A stretch of DNA of 64,000 bases from Syntrophotaleaceae bacterium (GCA_041390365.1 JAWKQB010000004.1:1-64000); one strand, 5' to 3'; shown: positions 54,224 to 62,963, counted from the stretch's first letter. A program made the numbers and translations. The notes: generated by a model not told the origin, from the letters alone.

Positions 54224-54673
54224 TTGAAACAGGAAGAGGTTCCCCAGGACGAGGCCATTCTCGGCCGGTGGCACGGGATCTGCTATGCGCTCGACGAGGC
54301 CGGGCGTTACGTTCTCGCCCCCAGTGCAGGTTGGGACCCGGCCAACGTGGCCAACCTGCAGGCCTGGGAGGTCATTGCCGAACAGGTCGAACAGGCCATC
54401 GCGGCGGTGCGCGGCGGCGAGGCCAGTCCCCTCGCTTTTCACATGGCCCGCCTGCAGATGGATATCGGTCTGCTGGCCCATTATGCGCGCTTGACGCGGT
54501 GGCGGGTGAAGCGCCACCTGCGCCCCGAAGTCTTTGTCCGGCTCAACCCGAAATTGCGCGAACGCTATGCACGGATCTTCGGGGTTGCCCTGCAAGAACT
54601 CGATCGTATTCCTGAAAAACCGGAACTTCCCGTGGTTCCGGTTGAGATTATTGAAGAGGACCGGAACCAGTGA
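54224..54673 (+). CDS. Hypothetical protein coupled to BtrH-like gene
   Basis: A 149-aa soluble protein starting with TTG, preceded by AAAGGGA. It has mixed helices (AWEVIAEQVEQAIAAVRGG, RWRVKRHLRPEVFVRLNP, RERYARIFGVALQEL). I do not recognise a family. Its stop overlaps the GTG start of the BtrH-like gene, so it is likely a partner of that enzyme. Confidence 0.7.
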   Translation: MKQEEVPQDEAILGRWHGICYALDEAGRYVLAPSAGWDPANVANLQAWEVIAEQVEQAIAAVRGGEASPLAFHMARLQMDIGLLAHYARLTRWRVKRHLRPEVFVRLNPKLRERYARIFGVALQELDRIPEKPELPVVPVEIIEEDRNQ

Positions 54674-55668
54674 ACATCGATTTCAACCACCGCCAATCGG
54701 CCCACTGCGAGAGCGGTGTCACCGCCAACCTGTTTTTTCATCACGGTATACCCCTGTCGGAAGCGATGGCCTTCGGCATCGGATCGGGCCTTTTTTTCGG
54801 TTATCTTCCCTTCGTGAGGGTCAACGGAATGCCCCTGGTGACGTTTCGGTCGGCGCCGGGGTCTATTTTCAGGCGGGTGGCCGAACGTCTCAAGGTCAAG
54901 GTTGTCCGGCAGAGATTTCGTGATCCCGGCAAGTCGATGCAGGCTCTCGACAGGGCTCTTGAACAGCAGATACCGGTAGGTCTTCAGACCGGCGTTTTCT
55001 GGCTGCCCTATTTTCCGCCGGCTTTGCGCTTTCATTTCAATGCCCATAATCTCGTAGTCTGCGGCCGCGAGGGGAACGATTACCGCATCAGCGATCCGGT
55101 CATCGACGAACCTGTTCTCTGCCCCCGCGAGGATCTGATGCAGGCCCGTTTCGCCCAGGGCGCACTGGCGCCGAAGGGGGCCATGTTTTATCTCAAATCT
55201 GTACCGTCAGAGATCGATCTGCGGCCAGCGGTCAGAGCCGGCATACGGGAGGTTGGTCGCCGCATGATCAAGACGCCGGTGCCGATCATCGGGGTTCGCG
55301 GTATCCGCTTCCTCGCAGGACAGCTCGAAAAGTGGCCGCAGAAGCTCGGCCCTAAAAGGGCCGGACACTATCTCGGCCATCTCATCCGCATGCAGGAGGA
55401 GATTGGCACCGGGGGCGGCGGTTTTCGCTTCATCTATGCTGCCTTTCTGCAGGAGGCGGCCGAACTGCTGGACCAGCCGGGATTGGGCGAACTTTCCCGG
55501 GAACTGACCGGTATCGGGGACCGCTGGCGGGAGTTTGCCCTGTTCGCCGCCCGTCGCTGCAAGGGGCGCGGCGAGGAGGAAACCTCCTATCCCCGTCTCG
55601 CAAAAATTCTGCGGGACTGCGCCGATCGGGAGGAAAAGCTGTTTCGGGCGCTGTTGGCCGAGGTTTGA
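54670..55668 (+). CDS. BtrH N-terminal domain protein (acyltransferase-like)
   Basis: A 332-aa protein of the BtrH N-terminal (papain-like) family with a DUF4872-like C-terminus. The catalytic Cys is Cys13 in SAHCESGVTANLF and the His is in FNAHNLVVCGREG near residue 125. In butirosin biosynthesis BtrH transfers an acyl chain from ACP to an amine. Here it may transfer the lipid chain from an ACP to an amine acceptor. BtrH-like genes in lipid loci with radical SAM genes are known to me only vaguely. The GTG start overlaps the previous stop. Confidence 0.82.
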   Translation: MNIDFNHRQSAHCESGVTANLFFHHGIPLSEAMAFGIGSGLFFGYLPFVRVNGMPLVTFRSAPGSIFRRVAERLKVKVVRQRFRDPGKSMQALDRALEQQIPVGLQTGVFWLPYFPPALRFHFNAHNLVVCGREGNDYRISDPVIDEPVLCPREDLMQARFAQGALAPKGAMFYLKSVPSEIDLRPAVRAGIREVGRRMIKTPVPIIGVRGIRFLAGQLEKWPQKLGPKRAGHYLGHLIRMQEEIGTGGGGFRFIYAAFLQEAAELLDQPGLGELSRELTGIGDRWREFALFAARRCKGRGEEETSYPRLAKILRDCADREEKLFRALLAEV

Positions 55669-55673
55669 TCGCC

Positions 55674-55786
55674 AATCGAAATCTAAATCGCTATCGAAAT
55701 CGGGTTTCAGTTTTCTTTTGGTTTCCGAAATAAATAAATCAAGGTCAAAGGCCGATTTCGATTTCGATCCCGATTTCGATTTGGGC
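55674..55786. repeat. Inverted ATCGAAAT/ATTTCGAT repeat
   Basis: ATCGAAATCGGG (55693-55704) is a perfect reverse complement of CCCGATTTCGAT (55769-55780), with further copies of ATCGAAAT-type and GATTTCGATT-type units on either side. It fills the only gap in the locus larger than 150 nt, upstream of the ABC transporter genes. Confidence 0.75.
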
Positions 55787-55854
55787 TTGTGAAACGTCCC
55801 TCTGTGCTTTGTGGTGAAACCTTTTGTTCTCGTCTGTTTTTCAGGTGATTCAAG

Positions 55855-56637
55855 ATGAATCTAGCCCCCATTCAGAGTGAGCCGGCCTCGGGGCCGGAAG
55901 TCGTTTCGGCGGCTGACCTGTTTTTTCGCTATCCGGGAGGCGCCCAGGCGGCGGTGGCCGGCTTGTCCCTCTCCGTTCCCGAGGGAGCAGTTTTCGGGCT
56001 GCTGGGGCCCAATGGAGCGGGGAAAACCACCACTATCGCAATGCTGAGCAACCTGCTGCGGCCCGCCGCCGGCAGTCTCAGGGTGTGCGGCGTCGACCTG
56101 ATGCGCGAACCCCATAAGGTGCGGCGGCAGATCGGCCTGGTCCCTCAGGAGGTGGCCCTCTATCCGACGTTGACCGTCAAGGAAAACCTGCGCTATTTCG
56201 GACGCCTGTTCGGCATGGGGGGCAGGGATCTGAACCGGCGCATGGATGAGTGCCTGGACATGGTCGGCTTGCGTGACCATGGGGACAGTCGCATCGAAAC
56301 CTTTTCGGGAGGTATGAAGCGTCGAGCCAATCTGGCGGCGGGCATCGTCCATCGGCCAAGGCTGCTGTTTCTCGACGAGCCGACGGTTGGCATCGACCCC
56401 CAGTCCCGCAGCACGATCCTGGAAAATCTCTTCCTGCTGCAAAAGGAGGGGATGACCCTAATCTACACCACGCATTACATGGAAGAGGCGCAGCGACTCT
56501 GTTCCCGGCTGGCCATCATCGACGGAGGGAGGGTGATCGCCGAGGGGCTGCCGGAAGAACTGATCGCCGCCGGCGACGGCTGCCGGAACCTCGAGGATCT
56601 TTTTCTGCAGCTGACCGGCAGGCAGCTCCGGGACTGA
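55855..56637 (+). CDS. ABC transporter ATP-binding protein
   Basis: A 260-aa ABC ATPase: Walker A GPNGAGKTT near residue 53, Q-loop VPQEVALY, signature TFSGGMKRR, Walker B LLFLDEPT, and the H-loop YTTHYMEEAQ. It forms an ABC-2 exporter with the permease that follows 7 nt later, probably exporting a lipid product or intermediate. Confidence 0.93.
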   Translation: MNLAPIQSEPASGPEVVSAADLFFRYPGGAQAAVAGLSLSVPEGAVFGLLGPNGAGKTTTIAMLSNLLRPAAGSLRVCGVDLMREPHKVRRQIGLVPQEVALYPTLTVKENLRYFGRLFGMGGRDLNRRMDECLDMVGLRDHGDSRIETFSGGMKRRANLAAGIVHRPRLLFLDEPTVGIDPQSRSTILENLFLLQKEGMTLIYTTHYMEEAQRLCSRLAIIDGGRVIAEGLPEELIAAGDGCRNLEDLFLQLTGRQLRD

Positions 56638-56644
56638 TTTACCG

Positions 56645-57976
56645 ATGAACCAATTCTGGGCGACATTCTGCAAGGATCTTCTGGTGCTGAGCCGCGATCG
56701 CGCCGGGCTGCTGGTGCTTTTTTTCATGCCGGCGGTGCTGGTTCTGGTGGTCTCTCTGGTGCAGAACAACATTCTCGAAACCACCGGAAAGGGCGGTCTT
56801 CGCGTGCTTTTCGTTGACGCAGACGGCGGTGTTCTGGCCGAAAAGGTGCGCAAGCGCCTTGGGGCGGTGGAGTCACTGAAGCTGGTGGAAAGCGTGGAGG
56901 GTCCCTCCTTGAGCGAAGCCACGGCCCGCAGGATGGTGGCCGACGGAGACTATCAATTCGGCATTGTGGTTCCTGCCGGGTCCAGCCGGGTTTTTCAACA
57001 TCGGGCTCGGGAACAGGCACGGGATGCTTTCCGCAAAAGGAGGCAGGGCGGTTCCCAGGTCGCAATGGAGCCCATGCCCCGGTTGACGGTTTTTTTCGAT
57101 CCCACGGTGCAGGGTATTTTCCGCACCGCGGTCACCAGTTCCCTCAACCAGGTGCTGCTGGGGATCGAAACGGAGGAAAAAGGGCAGGAACTGAGCCGGG
57201 CCCTCAATACCGCTCTGGCCGCCCGCAGCGGCGGGTTCCTGGTGGGAGGGACCATCCTCGGCGAACGGGATCTGCATCGCCTGCTGGTCGAAGAGAGCCT
57301 GCTTTCGGTGATCGAGCAGCCTGCCTCTGCCAAAGCCGACCTGCCGATGCCCAACGCGGTGCAGCAGAACGTGCCGGCCTGGGCCCTGTTCGGCATGTTC
57401 TTCATCGTCGTTCCCCTTTCGGGCGCCCTGCTGCGCGAACGCCGCGAAGGAACCCTGCTGCGTCTGACGACCCTGCCGGTTTCCTACGGCGTGATCCTGC
57501 TGGGAAAGATCGCCGCTTATGCCCTGGTGTGCATGGTACAGTTCGGTTTCATGCTTGCGGCCGGCCGGTTTTTGCTGCCCTTGTTGGGCACACCGGTGCT
57601 CGATCTTCAGGGCCGTCTGCCTGCGGCTTTTTTTCTCGCCCTTTGCGCCGCATTGGCCGCCACCGGGTTCGGCCTGCTGATCGGCACCGCCGCCCGCAGC
57701 TATGAGCAGGCGTCCATGTCCGGCGCGGTTTCGGTGGTGGTGGCCGCGGCTTTGGGGGGGGTCATGGTGCCCGTTTACGTGATGCCCCGGGAGATTCAGT
57801 CGCTCAGCGCTTTTTCCCCCTTGTCATGGGGACTCGGCGGGTTCCTGGAAATCTTCGTACGCGGTGGAGGGGTGGCGGAGGTGACCGATAATGCGCTTTA
57901 TCTGCTGGCTTTTTTTGCCGCGAACCTGGTCGTCGCCTGGGGGATTTTTCATCGACAGGGACGCCTCGGCGGTTAG
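56645..57976 (+). CDS. ABC-2 type transporter permease
   Basis: A 443-aa permease with one N-terminal helix, a large periplasmic loop and five or six C-terminal helices (ALFGMFFIVVPLSGALLRERREG is the ABC-2 motif, near residue 240). It pairs with the ABC ATPase. A paired ABC-2 exporter in addition to the MMPL exporter suggests that two lipid forms or steps are exported. Confidence 0.9.
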   Translation: MNQFWATFCKDLLVLSRDRAGLLVLFFMPAVLVLVVSLVQNNILETTGKGGLRVLFVDADGGVLAEKVRKRLGAVESLKLVESVEGPSLSEATARRMVADGDYQFGIVVPAGSSRVFQHRAREQARDAFRKRRQGGSQVAMEPMPRLTVFFDPTVQGIFRTAVTSSLNQVLLGIETEEKGQELSRALNTALAARSGGFLVGGTILGERDLHRLLVEESLLSVIEQPASAKADLPMPNAVQQNVPAWALFGMFFIVVPLSGALLRERREGTLLRLTTLPVSYGVILLGKIAAYALVCMVQFGFMLAAGRFLLPLLGTPVLDLQGRLPAAFFLALCAALAATGFGLLIGTAARSYEQASMSGAVSVVVAAALGGVMVPVYVMPREIQSLSAFSPLSWGLGGFLEIFVRGGGVAEVTDNALYLLAFFAANLVVAWGIFHRQGRLGG

Positions 57977-58034
57977 CTCTCGAGCGGTCTCTATCGGCCT
58001 TTTATTTCAATTCAATTTCAGGAGTGGATCAGTC

Positions 58035-58310
58035 ATGTCTTACACGTTGACTTTAACACTGGAGCAGGAACTTAAGGATTTGATCATCGAAGCTTGCAAC
58101 GTGCCTGATCCGCCCAGGGATTTCCGGGACGATGCGCCGCTGATCGGGCCGGATTCGCCTTTGGGGCTCGATTCGCTCGATGCGGTGGAAGTGGTCGTCG
58201 AGGTGCAGAAAAAATATGGCGTGCGCATCGGCGGAGAGGATGCCAGCCGGGCCATACTGCAATCGATCGAAACCCTGGCAGGGTTTATCCGCAAGGAAAA
58301 GGGGGCGTAG
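58035..58310 (+). CDS. Acyl carrier protein 3
   Basis: A 91-aa ACP with SPLGLDSLDAVEVVVEV (phosphopantetheine Ser at about residue 48) and a longer N-terminal helix than ACP1 and ACP2. It follows the ABC exporter genes and is the last gene of the same-strand locus with a clear pathway role. GGAG lies upstream of the ATG (GGAGTGGATCAGTC). Confidence 0.92.
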   Translation: MSYTLTLTLEQELKDLIIEACNVPDPPRDFRDDAPLIGPDSPLGLDSLDAVEVVVEVQKKYGVRIGGEDASRAILQSIETLAGFIRKEKGA

Positions 58311-58384
58311 AGTATTTACTGTGGAATAGATGGGTAGGCTATCTGTTCCTAATTTTGTCAGCAAAAACATCGGAGGGGCAACAA

Positions 58385-58945
58385 ATGTTCAAGCCAATCA
58401 TGAAGACCTGTATCTGTTCCATGCTATTGCTTTTTGTCACCACGGGCTGCGCTACACAGATTTCCAAACCTAAAAGTCAACCTCAACCCGCAAAAGTCCG
58501 TTTGGGCACATTTTCTACCGTGGAGATGAGGGAGGTTCAGATAAGTCCTGATTTTGCCGATGCAGCGGCCAACAAAAAAGCTGCTAAAAAGATCAATGAA
58601 ATTATCTGTCGGGATATGAAGGTGATTTTTCCCAAACTTAAAGTTCTTGCAGCAAACGAAGACTTTTCAGGGTCGAAGGGCTCATTGCAAATCACCCCCG
58701 TCATCAAGGAAATCAAATTTATCGGCGGGGCGGCCAGGTTTTGGCTTGGCGCCATGGCTGGGAGTTCCGCGGTCCTGATGCAGGTTGACTATCGTAATGG
58801 TCAAACCGGTGAAGTGATAGCCGAACCGGAATTCCTCGAAGTTGCCAGTGCCTTTGCCGGCGGTTGGTCGATTGGTGCGACCGACAACCATATGCTTGAA
58901 AAAGTTGCAATGGATGTCACCTCCTACACGACCCTTTATCGCTAA
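58385..58945 (+). CDS. DUF4410 lipoprotein
   Basis: A 186-aa lipoprotein with lipobox VTTGCATQ (Cys about residue 22). The C-terminal half (GSLQITPVIKEIKFIGGAARFWLGAMAGSSAVLMQVDY) resembles DUF4410 domains. It lies before a strong terminator. Its function is unknown; membership of the biosynthetic locus is uncertain. Confidence 0.78.
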   Translation: MFKPIMKTCICSMLLLFVTTGCATQISKPKSQPQPAKVRLGTFSTVEMREVQISPDFADAAANKKAAKKINEIICRDMKVIFPKLKVLAANEDFSGSKGSLQITPVIKEIKFIGGAARFWLGAMAGSSAVLMQVDYRNGQTGEVIAEPEFLEVASAFAGGWSIGATDNHMLEKVAMDVTSYTTLYR

Positions 58946-58994
58946 CCAATCTTTCGGTCGGCTATGGCCGAAATGAGTTAGATTGAAGAAAAAA

Positions 58995-59024
58995 GCCCGC
59001 CAGATGAATCAGGCGGGCTTTTTT
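58995..59024. terminator. Bidirectional rho-independent terminator
   Basis: GCCCGCC (58995-59001) and GGCGGGC (59012-59018) form a 7-bp GC-rich stem, with an A run before and TTTTTT after, so it can terminate both the plus-strand lipid locus and the convergent KAS III gene. Confidence 0.9.
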
Positions 59025-59057
59025 ACAGTTCTCGATTTATATCCAGTGCAAGGTTAC

Positions 59058-60206
59058 CTAAACTGCCGTCAGCAGCATGTAGCACATGGAAAAGCGGCCG
59101 CTTTCGGGGATGAAGCAGAGCAGGGTCTGGCCTTTCTCGATCCGGCCGGAATGAAAAAGCTCCTCGAGGATAATGAAGATGGAAGCGGCGCCGGTGTTGC
59201 CCTTTTTAGCCAGGTTGGTAAACCAGCGTTCCAGTGGAATATGGAAGCCTATGGTCTTCATCCGCTCGTAGAGTTGCAGGCGGAAAAAATCTGAGGAGTA
59301 ATGGGGCAGGAACCAGTCGACCTGGTCGGCCTGCAACCCGTAGCGATCCATCAGCCGGGGCAGGGTCCGGTCGGCTGCGGTGATGACGATCTCCTTGTTG
59401 AGAAGCTTGACGTCCTGTTTGATCAGGAAGGTGCCGTTGGCAGCGGCCTCGGTCCGGGAAGGCTGGTCCCGCCAGCCGGTTAGCAAACCGTCTTCGTTCA
59501 TGGTCGCCCCCGCATACATGCAGGTGTCAAGCTCGTTGGCGAAGGAGACCAGATCGATCCAGTCGATGCGCAGGGACACACGGTCCGCCGCCGGTCGATC
59601 GCTGAGGAAGGCGGCGCCGGCTCCGTCGGACAGCATCCAGCGCAGAAAGTCAGCCTCGAAGGAAAGCACCGGCTGCTCCTCAAGGGCTTCGGCCCTGCCC
59701 GGAGCCACCGGATCGCACAGCCTTGAGCGCAGAAAGGTCGAAGCCAGTTCCGATCCTGCCGCCACCGCATTCCGGGTAAGGCCGAGGGCTACGTTCATAT
59801 AGGCGTACTTCATGGCCGCCATGCCCGACATGCAAATTCCCGCCGCACTCATGACCTCGCAGGGAGCCCCACCCAGTTCACCATGCACCATCTGGCCGTG
59901 ACCGGGCATGATCTGATCCGGGGAGGATGTCCCGCAGCCGAGACACTCGATGTCGCTCGTCGAAAAGCCGGGGAACGGATGCAGGCGGCGGATCGCCTCC
60001 GCCGTCAGCTGGGCGTTGGTGTGGGTGGTCTGCCCTGTTTGCGGATCAATGGCGTAATGGCGGGACTCGATGCGGTTGTTCCGCAAAATGATCCGCCGGG
60101 TTCGCGAGGGAACCTGGTTGACCATGCCCAGAACCTGTTCCATCTGCTCGTTGGATATCGGGGCGTTCGGCAGAAAAGCTGCCAGATCGGTAATGTAGAC
60201 GGCCAT
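59058..60206 (-). CDS. KAS III-like beta-ketoacyl synthase
   Basis: A 382-aa thiolase-fold enzyme of the FabH/KAS III type: Cys in SAAGICMSGMAAM near residue 124, His in DWFLPHYSSDFFR, and Asn in KKGNTGAASIF, so the Cys-His-Asn triad is intact. It differs from housekeeping FabH and resembles the KAS III-like enzymes of secondary pathways that load a starter or transfer acyl groups. It is convergent with the locus, separated by the terminator, and co-directional with radical SAM 4, 12 nt apart. Confidence 0.88.
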   Translation of the reverse strand: MAVYITDLAAFLPNAPISNEQMEQVLGMVNQVPSRTRRIILRNNRIESRHYAIDPQTGQTTHTNAQLTAEAIRRLHPFPGFSTSDIECLGCGTSSPDQIMPGHGQMVHGELGGAPCEVMSAAGICMSGMAAMKYAYMNVALGLTRNAVAAGSELASTFLRSRLCDPVAPGRAEALEEQPVLSFEADFLRWMLSDGAGAAFLSDRPAADRVSLRIDWIDLVSFANELDTCMYAGATMNEDGLLTGWRDQPSRTEAAANGTFLIKQDVKLLNKEIVITAADRTLPRLMDRYGLQADQVDWFLPHYSSDFFRLQLYERMKTIGFHIPLERWFTNLAKKGNTGAASIFIILEELFHSGRIEKGQTLLCFIPESGRFSMCYMLLTAV

Positions 60207-60218
60207 TTCAATTAAACC

Positions 60219-61514
60219 TTACAGTCTGGCGCCGGCGTGACCGGTTTTGATCAGTTCGGCGAACTTTTCATAAAAAGTCCTCTCCTCAAGGAAGGTAGGG
60301 ACCACGGCATTGGTCAGGGTGTAGTAATCGAGATCGTGATTGGTGATCCGGTCTTTCATGGCGGCATGCAGCGGCGTGCCGGGCAGAGGGGTCAGAACGG
60401 TATACATGGGCAGATCGATGGGGTTCGCCTCGGTCCAGGTTGCCAGGGCATCGAATCGGCGTTCGTCATAGTCGGGCGAGACGATGAAATCTCCGATGAT
60501 GGTCAGGCCGATCTGCCTGAGAATATGGATCGCCTCCCGGTTGACGGCGGCCGTGCCGGCTTTGTTCATTTCGGCGAGGACCGTATCGCTGATCTCCTCG
60601 AAACCGATGATCACCGCCCGCAGGCCGATGTCCTTCCACAGCTGCAGCAGTTCGGGGTGCCGCACAACGGTATCGGCACGGACGTCGGCCAGATAGTGCT
60701 TGTGGATGCCCGCGTTGCGGATGGCTTCGGCCAGATGCCGGGCGTGCACCGGGCTGCCGAAGGTGTTGGCGTCCACCAGTCGGATAACCGGGGTGTTTCC
60801 CAGGCAGCGGATGTCGCGCAGCACGGTTTCGATGCTGCAGGTCAGGTAACGTCCGCCGGTGATCGAAGCTATGCAGCAGAAGGCGCAGTCGTGGGGGCAG
60901 CCGCAGGCCGAAGCGACGAATCCCATTTCCAGCCCCAGGGTAGGCAGAATGTATTGGGGGCGGTAGCGCTCGACAAGGTCGTATCGGGGCGGCCGGTCCT
61001 CCACCAGGTCTTCCCGGCTGTAGTCCCTGTGATGCCAGGCCAAAGGCCGTCCCGGGTTGGTGGCGGCGATCCCCGGAATGGACATCGTATCTTCTTTTTT
61101 CTCCAGAGCGTCGACCAGTTCGCGCAGGGCCTTCTTGCCCAGGCCGATGACCACGAAATCGATTTCCGACCGGTTGAAGAATTCCGGATCATTCGATGCG
61201 TGCACACCCCCGGCGACCACTTTGGCGCCACAGCTTTCCCTGACCTGCCCTGCCAGGCGCAGCATGGTGTTGGCTTCGCAGGTCATCCCGGTAAAGCCCA
61301 CCAGGTCGGGGACAAATTGGGCAATTTCAGACTCCAGGGCATCGGGTTCGACCTTCAGGTCGAGTATGCGAACCTCATGATTCGGCAGGTTTCCGGCCAG
61401 GACTTCCAGGGCGAGAGGCTCTCCGCGGAAAATCTGTTTCAGCGAGTCGATGCCGTAGCTTTCTTCGGGGATGCTGCGGCCGCAGTTGGGGGGATTGATT
61501 AACAGTATGCGCAT
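60219..61514 (-). CDS. B12-type radical SAM protein 4
   Basis: A 431-aa enzyme with an N-terminal B12-binding fold (MRILLINPPNCGRS, LVGFTGMTCEANTMLRLAG, VVAGGVHAS) and the 4Fe-4S Cys206, Cys210, Cys213 in CGCPHDCAFCC. It is placed upstream of the KAS III gene in one operon. Together with radical SAM 1-3 this gives four B12 radical SAM genes within 18 kb. The reaction is not known. Confidence 0.87.
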   Translation of the reverse strand: MRILLINPPNCGRSIPEESYGIDSLKQIFRGEPLALEVLAGNLPNHEVRILDLKVEPDALESEIAQFVPDLVGFTGMTCEANTMLRLAGQVRESCGAKVVAGGVHASNDPEFFNRSEIDFVVIGLGKKALRELVDALEKKEDTMSIPGIAATNPGRPLAWHHRDYSREDLVEDRPPRYDLVERYRPQYILPTLGLEMGFVASACGCPHDCAFCCIASITGGRYLTCSIETVLRDIRCLGNTPVIRLVDANTFGSPVHARHLAEAIRNAGIHKHYLADVRADTVVRHPELLQLWKDIGLRAVIIGFEEISDTVLAEMNKAGTAAVNREAIHILRQIGLTIIGDFIVSPDYDERRFDALATWTEANPIDLPMYTVLTPLPGTPLHAAMKDRITNHDLDYYTLTNAVVPTFLEERTFYEKFAELIKTGHAGARL

Positions 61515-61678
61515 GATTCCGGAAATAGCAGACTGGCGGATAGCCGAAGGTGTGGGTTTACAAGCATAAACTCATTTTTTAATAGCCCCGGGATCATATC
61601 CGCATACGATGTACATGTCAATTTGCAGAGAACGATAACTTGCAATTGCTGGAAAAAACCGGACGTTCTCGGGAATAA

Positions 61679-62092
61679 TTATACTTTCAGGCTGCCCAGT
61701 TCGGCCAGGGGACGCACTTCGGAGATGCGGCAAACGGCCAGGTAATGGATGGACCGGGCCGCGAGTCGGCCGGCGGTGGCTCGAATGCGGTCGATCATCT
61801 GGTCGAAACGATCCCCTTCGGTTTCGAGGGCTGTCAGTTCCAGGTAGAGGCGACCTCCCTTCCAGTCCAGAATGGTAGCTCCCGGACGGAATATCGACAA
61901 CACCGCTCTGGGGTTGGCCCGCAGGTTGGCGGCGGTTCGGTTGTCGCCCAGGCCCACCCAGACCTGTCCCTCATCGGTCATGAAAGCCGAGCCGATAATG
62001 GCTGTGTTGGGGGAACTGTCCGTTCCGCTGGTGCCCAGGGTGGTGATCCGATCGGATCCGTTCATCAATGCGGAAAGTTCTTCCAGGGTCAC
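61679..62092 (-). CDS. Pyridoxamine 5'-phosphate oxidase-like (split-barrel) protein
   Basis: A 137-aa split-barrel flavin-binding-type protein (NTAIIGSAFMTDEGQVWVGLGDNRTAANLRANPRAVLSIF is the PNPOx-like core). The GTG start at 62092 follows GGAGG at 8 nt. It overlaps the 3' end of the upstream hydrolase gene by 122 nt in another frame. The role is unknown; it could be a general FMN-dependent reductase. Confidence 0.78.
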   Translation of the reverse strand: MTLEELSALMNGSDRITTLGTSGTDSSPNTAIIGSAFMTDEGQVWVGLGDNRTAANLRANPRAVLSIFRPGATILDWKGGRLYLELTALETEGDRFDQMIDRIRATAGRLAARSIHYLAVCRISEVRPLAELGSLKV

Positions 62093-62963
62093 AAAAATAA
62101 CCTCCGGTCCAGGTTCTCTTGTCTCCAGCCACCCGGTTCAGGAATTGCCTCCAGGTTTGCCAGTAGGCCTCGCCGCCGCAGCTGGAGAGGTCATTATGCC
62201 CGGCTTCGGCCATGAAGTGCAAGGATTTCGGTTCCGCTGCCAGGGTATAGAGAATGCTGGACATATCGGGGGGGACAATGGTATCTCGCCGACCGTGAAA
62301 AATCATGATAGGGGCCTCCACCGAGCCGATTTTCGCACGATTGTCATAATAGGGCGGAAAGGCCCAGGGCAGGGCCGAGAACAGCCTGGGATAACTGTGG
62401 CGAATCAGGTCGGGAATCGAGGTGAAGGGGCTTTCCAGCACCAGCCCGGCGGGCGGTTGTTCGAGGGCGAGTTGCAACGCGATCGCCGCACCGAGGGAAT
62501 GACCGAAATAGATGATCTGATCCGACTGCCAGCCGAGATGCGTGAGAAAGTTCAAGGCGCCGCGGGCATCCTGATAGGTGCCTGCTTCAGTGGGCTTTCC
62601 TTTGCTAAAGCCAAAGCCCCGGTAGTCGAAAACGAAGATACCCGTATCGAGGCATTTGAACTTTTCCAGGACGGGCGCCAGGTGGGACAGATTGGTGGCG
62701 GTGCCGTGAAAAAAAAGGATAACCTGCCGTTTGTTCGATCCCGGCAGGTACCATCCGTAAAGGAGGTGCCCGTCCCCGGTCGGGAATAAAACCTCCTGAA
62801 ATTCAAGGTTTTTTATTTCTTCAGAAAATGTCAGCTCCCGATCGGTGGTGAAAATAAAACGTTCGGGCATGGTGCATCCGGCTACGGCCAGGATTATCAT
62901 AACAGAGGTTATGAAACAGGAAGAAGTGTGGTACAAGCATTTTCCGGGCAATGCCAAGAACAT
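61971..62963 (-). CDS. Alpha/beta-hydrolase lipoprotein A
   Basis: A 330-aa protein with a lipoprotein signal (IILAVAGCTMP) and an alpha/beta hydrolase core: oxyanion HG in LFFHGTATN, Ser in YFGHSLGAAIAL, Asp in HGRRDTIVP, His in MAEAGHNDLSS. It is paralogous to the next gene (63046-63933). The C-terminal roughly 50 residues after RVAGDKRTW run across the PNPOx-like gene, are not seen in the paralogue, and are rich in His and Arg, so the true stop may have been lost by a frameshift. Confidence 0.78.
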   Translation of the reverse strand: MFLALPGKCLYHTSSCFITSVMIILAVAGCTMPERFIFTTDRELTFSEEIKNLEFQEVLFPTGDGHLLYGWYLPGSNKRQVILFFHGTATNLSHLAPVLEKFKCLDTGIFVFDYRGFGFSKGKPTEAGTYQDARGALNFLTHLGWQSDQIIYFGHSLGAAIALQLALEQPPAGLVLESPFTSIPDLIRHSYPRLFSALPWAFPPYYDNRAKIGSVEAPIMIFHGRRDTIVPPDMSSILYTLAAEPKSLHFMAEAGHNDLSSCGGEAYWQTWRQFLNRVAGDKRTWTGGYFCDPGRTFRIDERIRSDHHPGHQRNGQFPQHSHYRLGFHDR

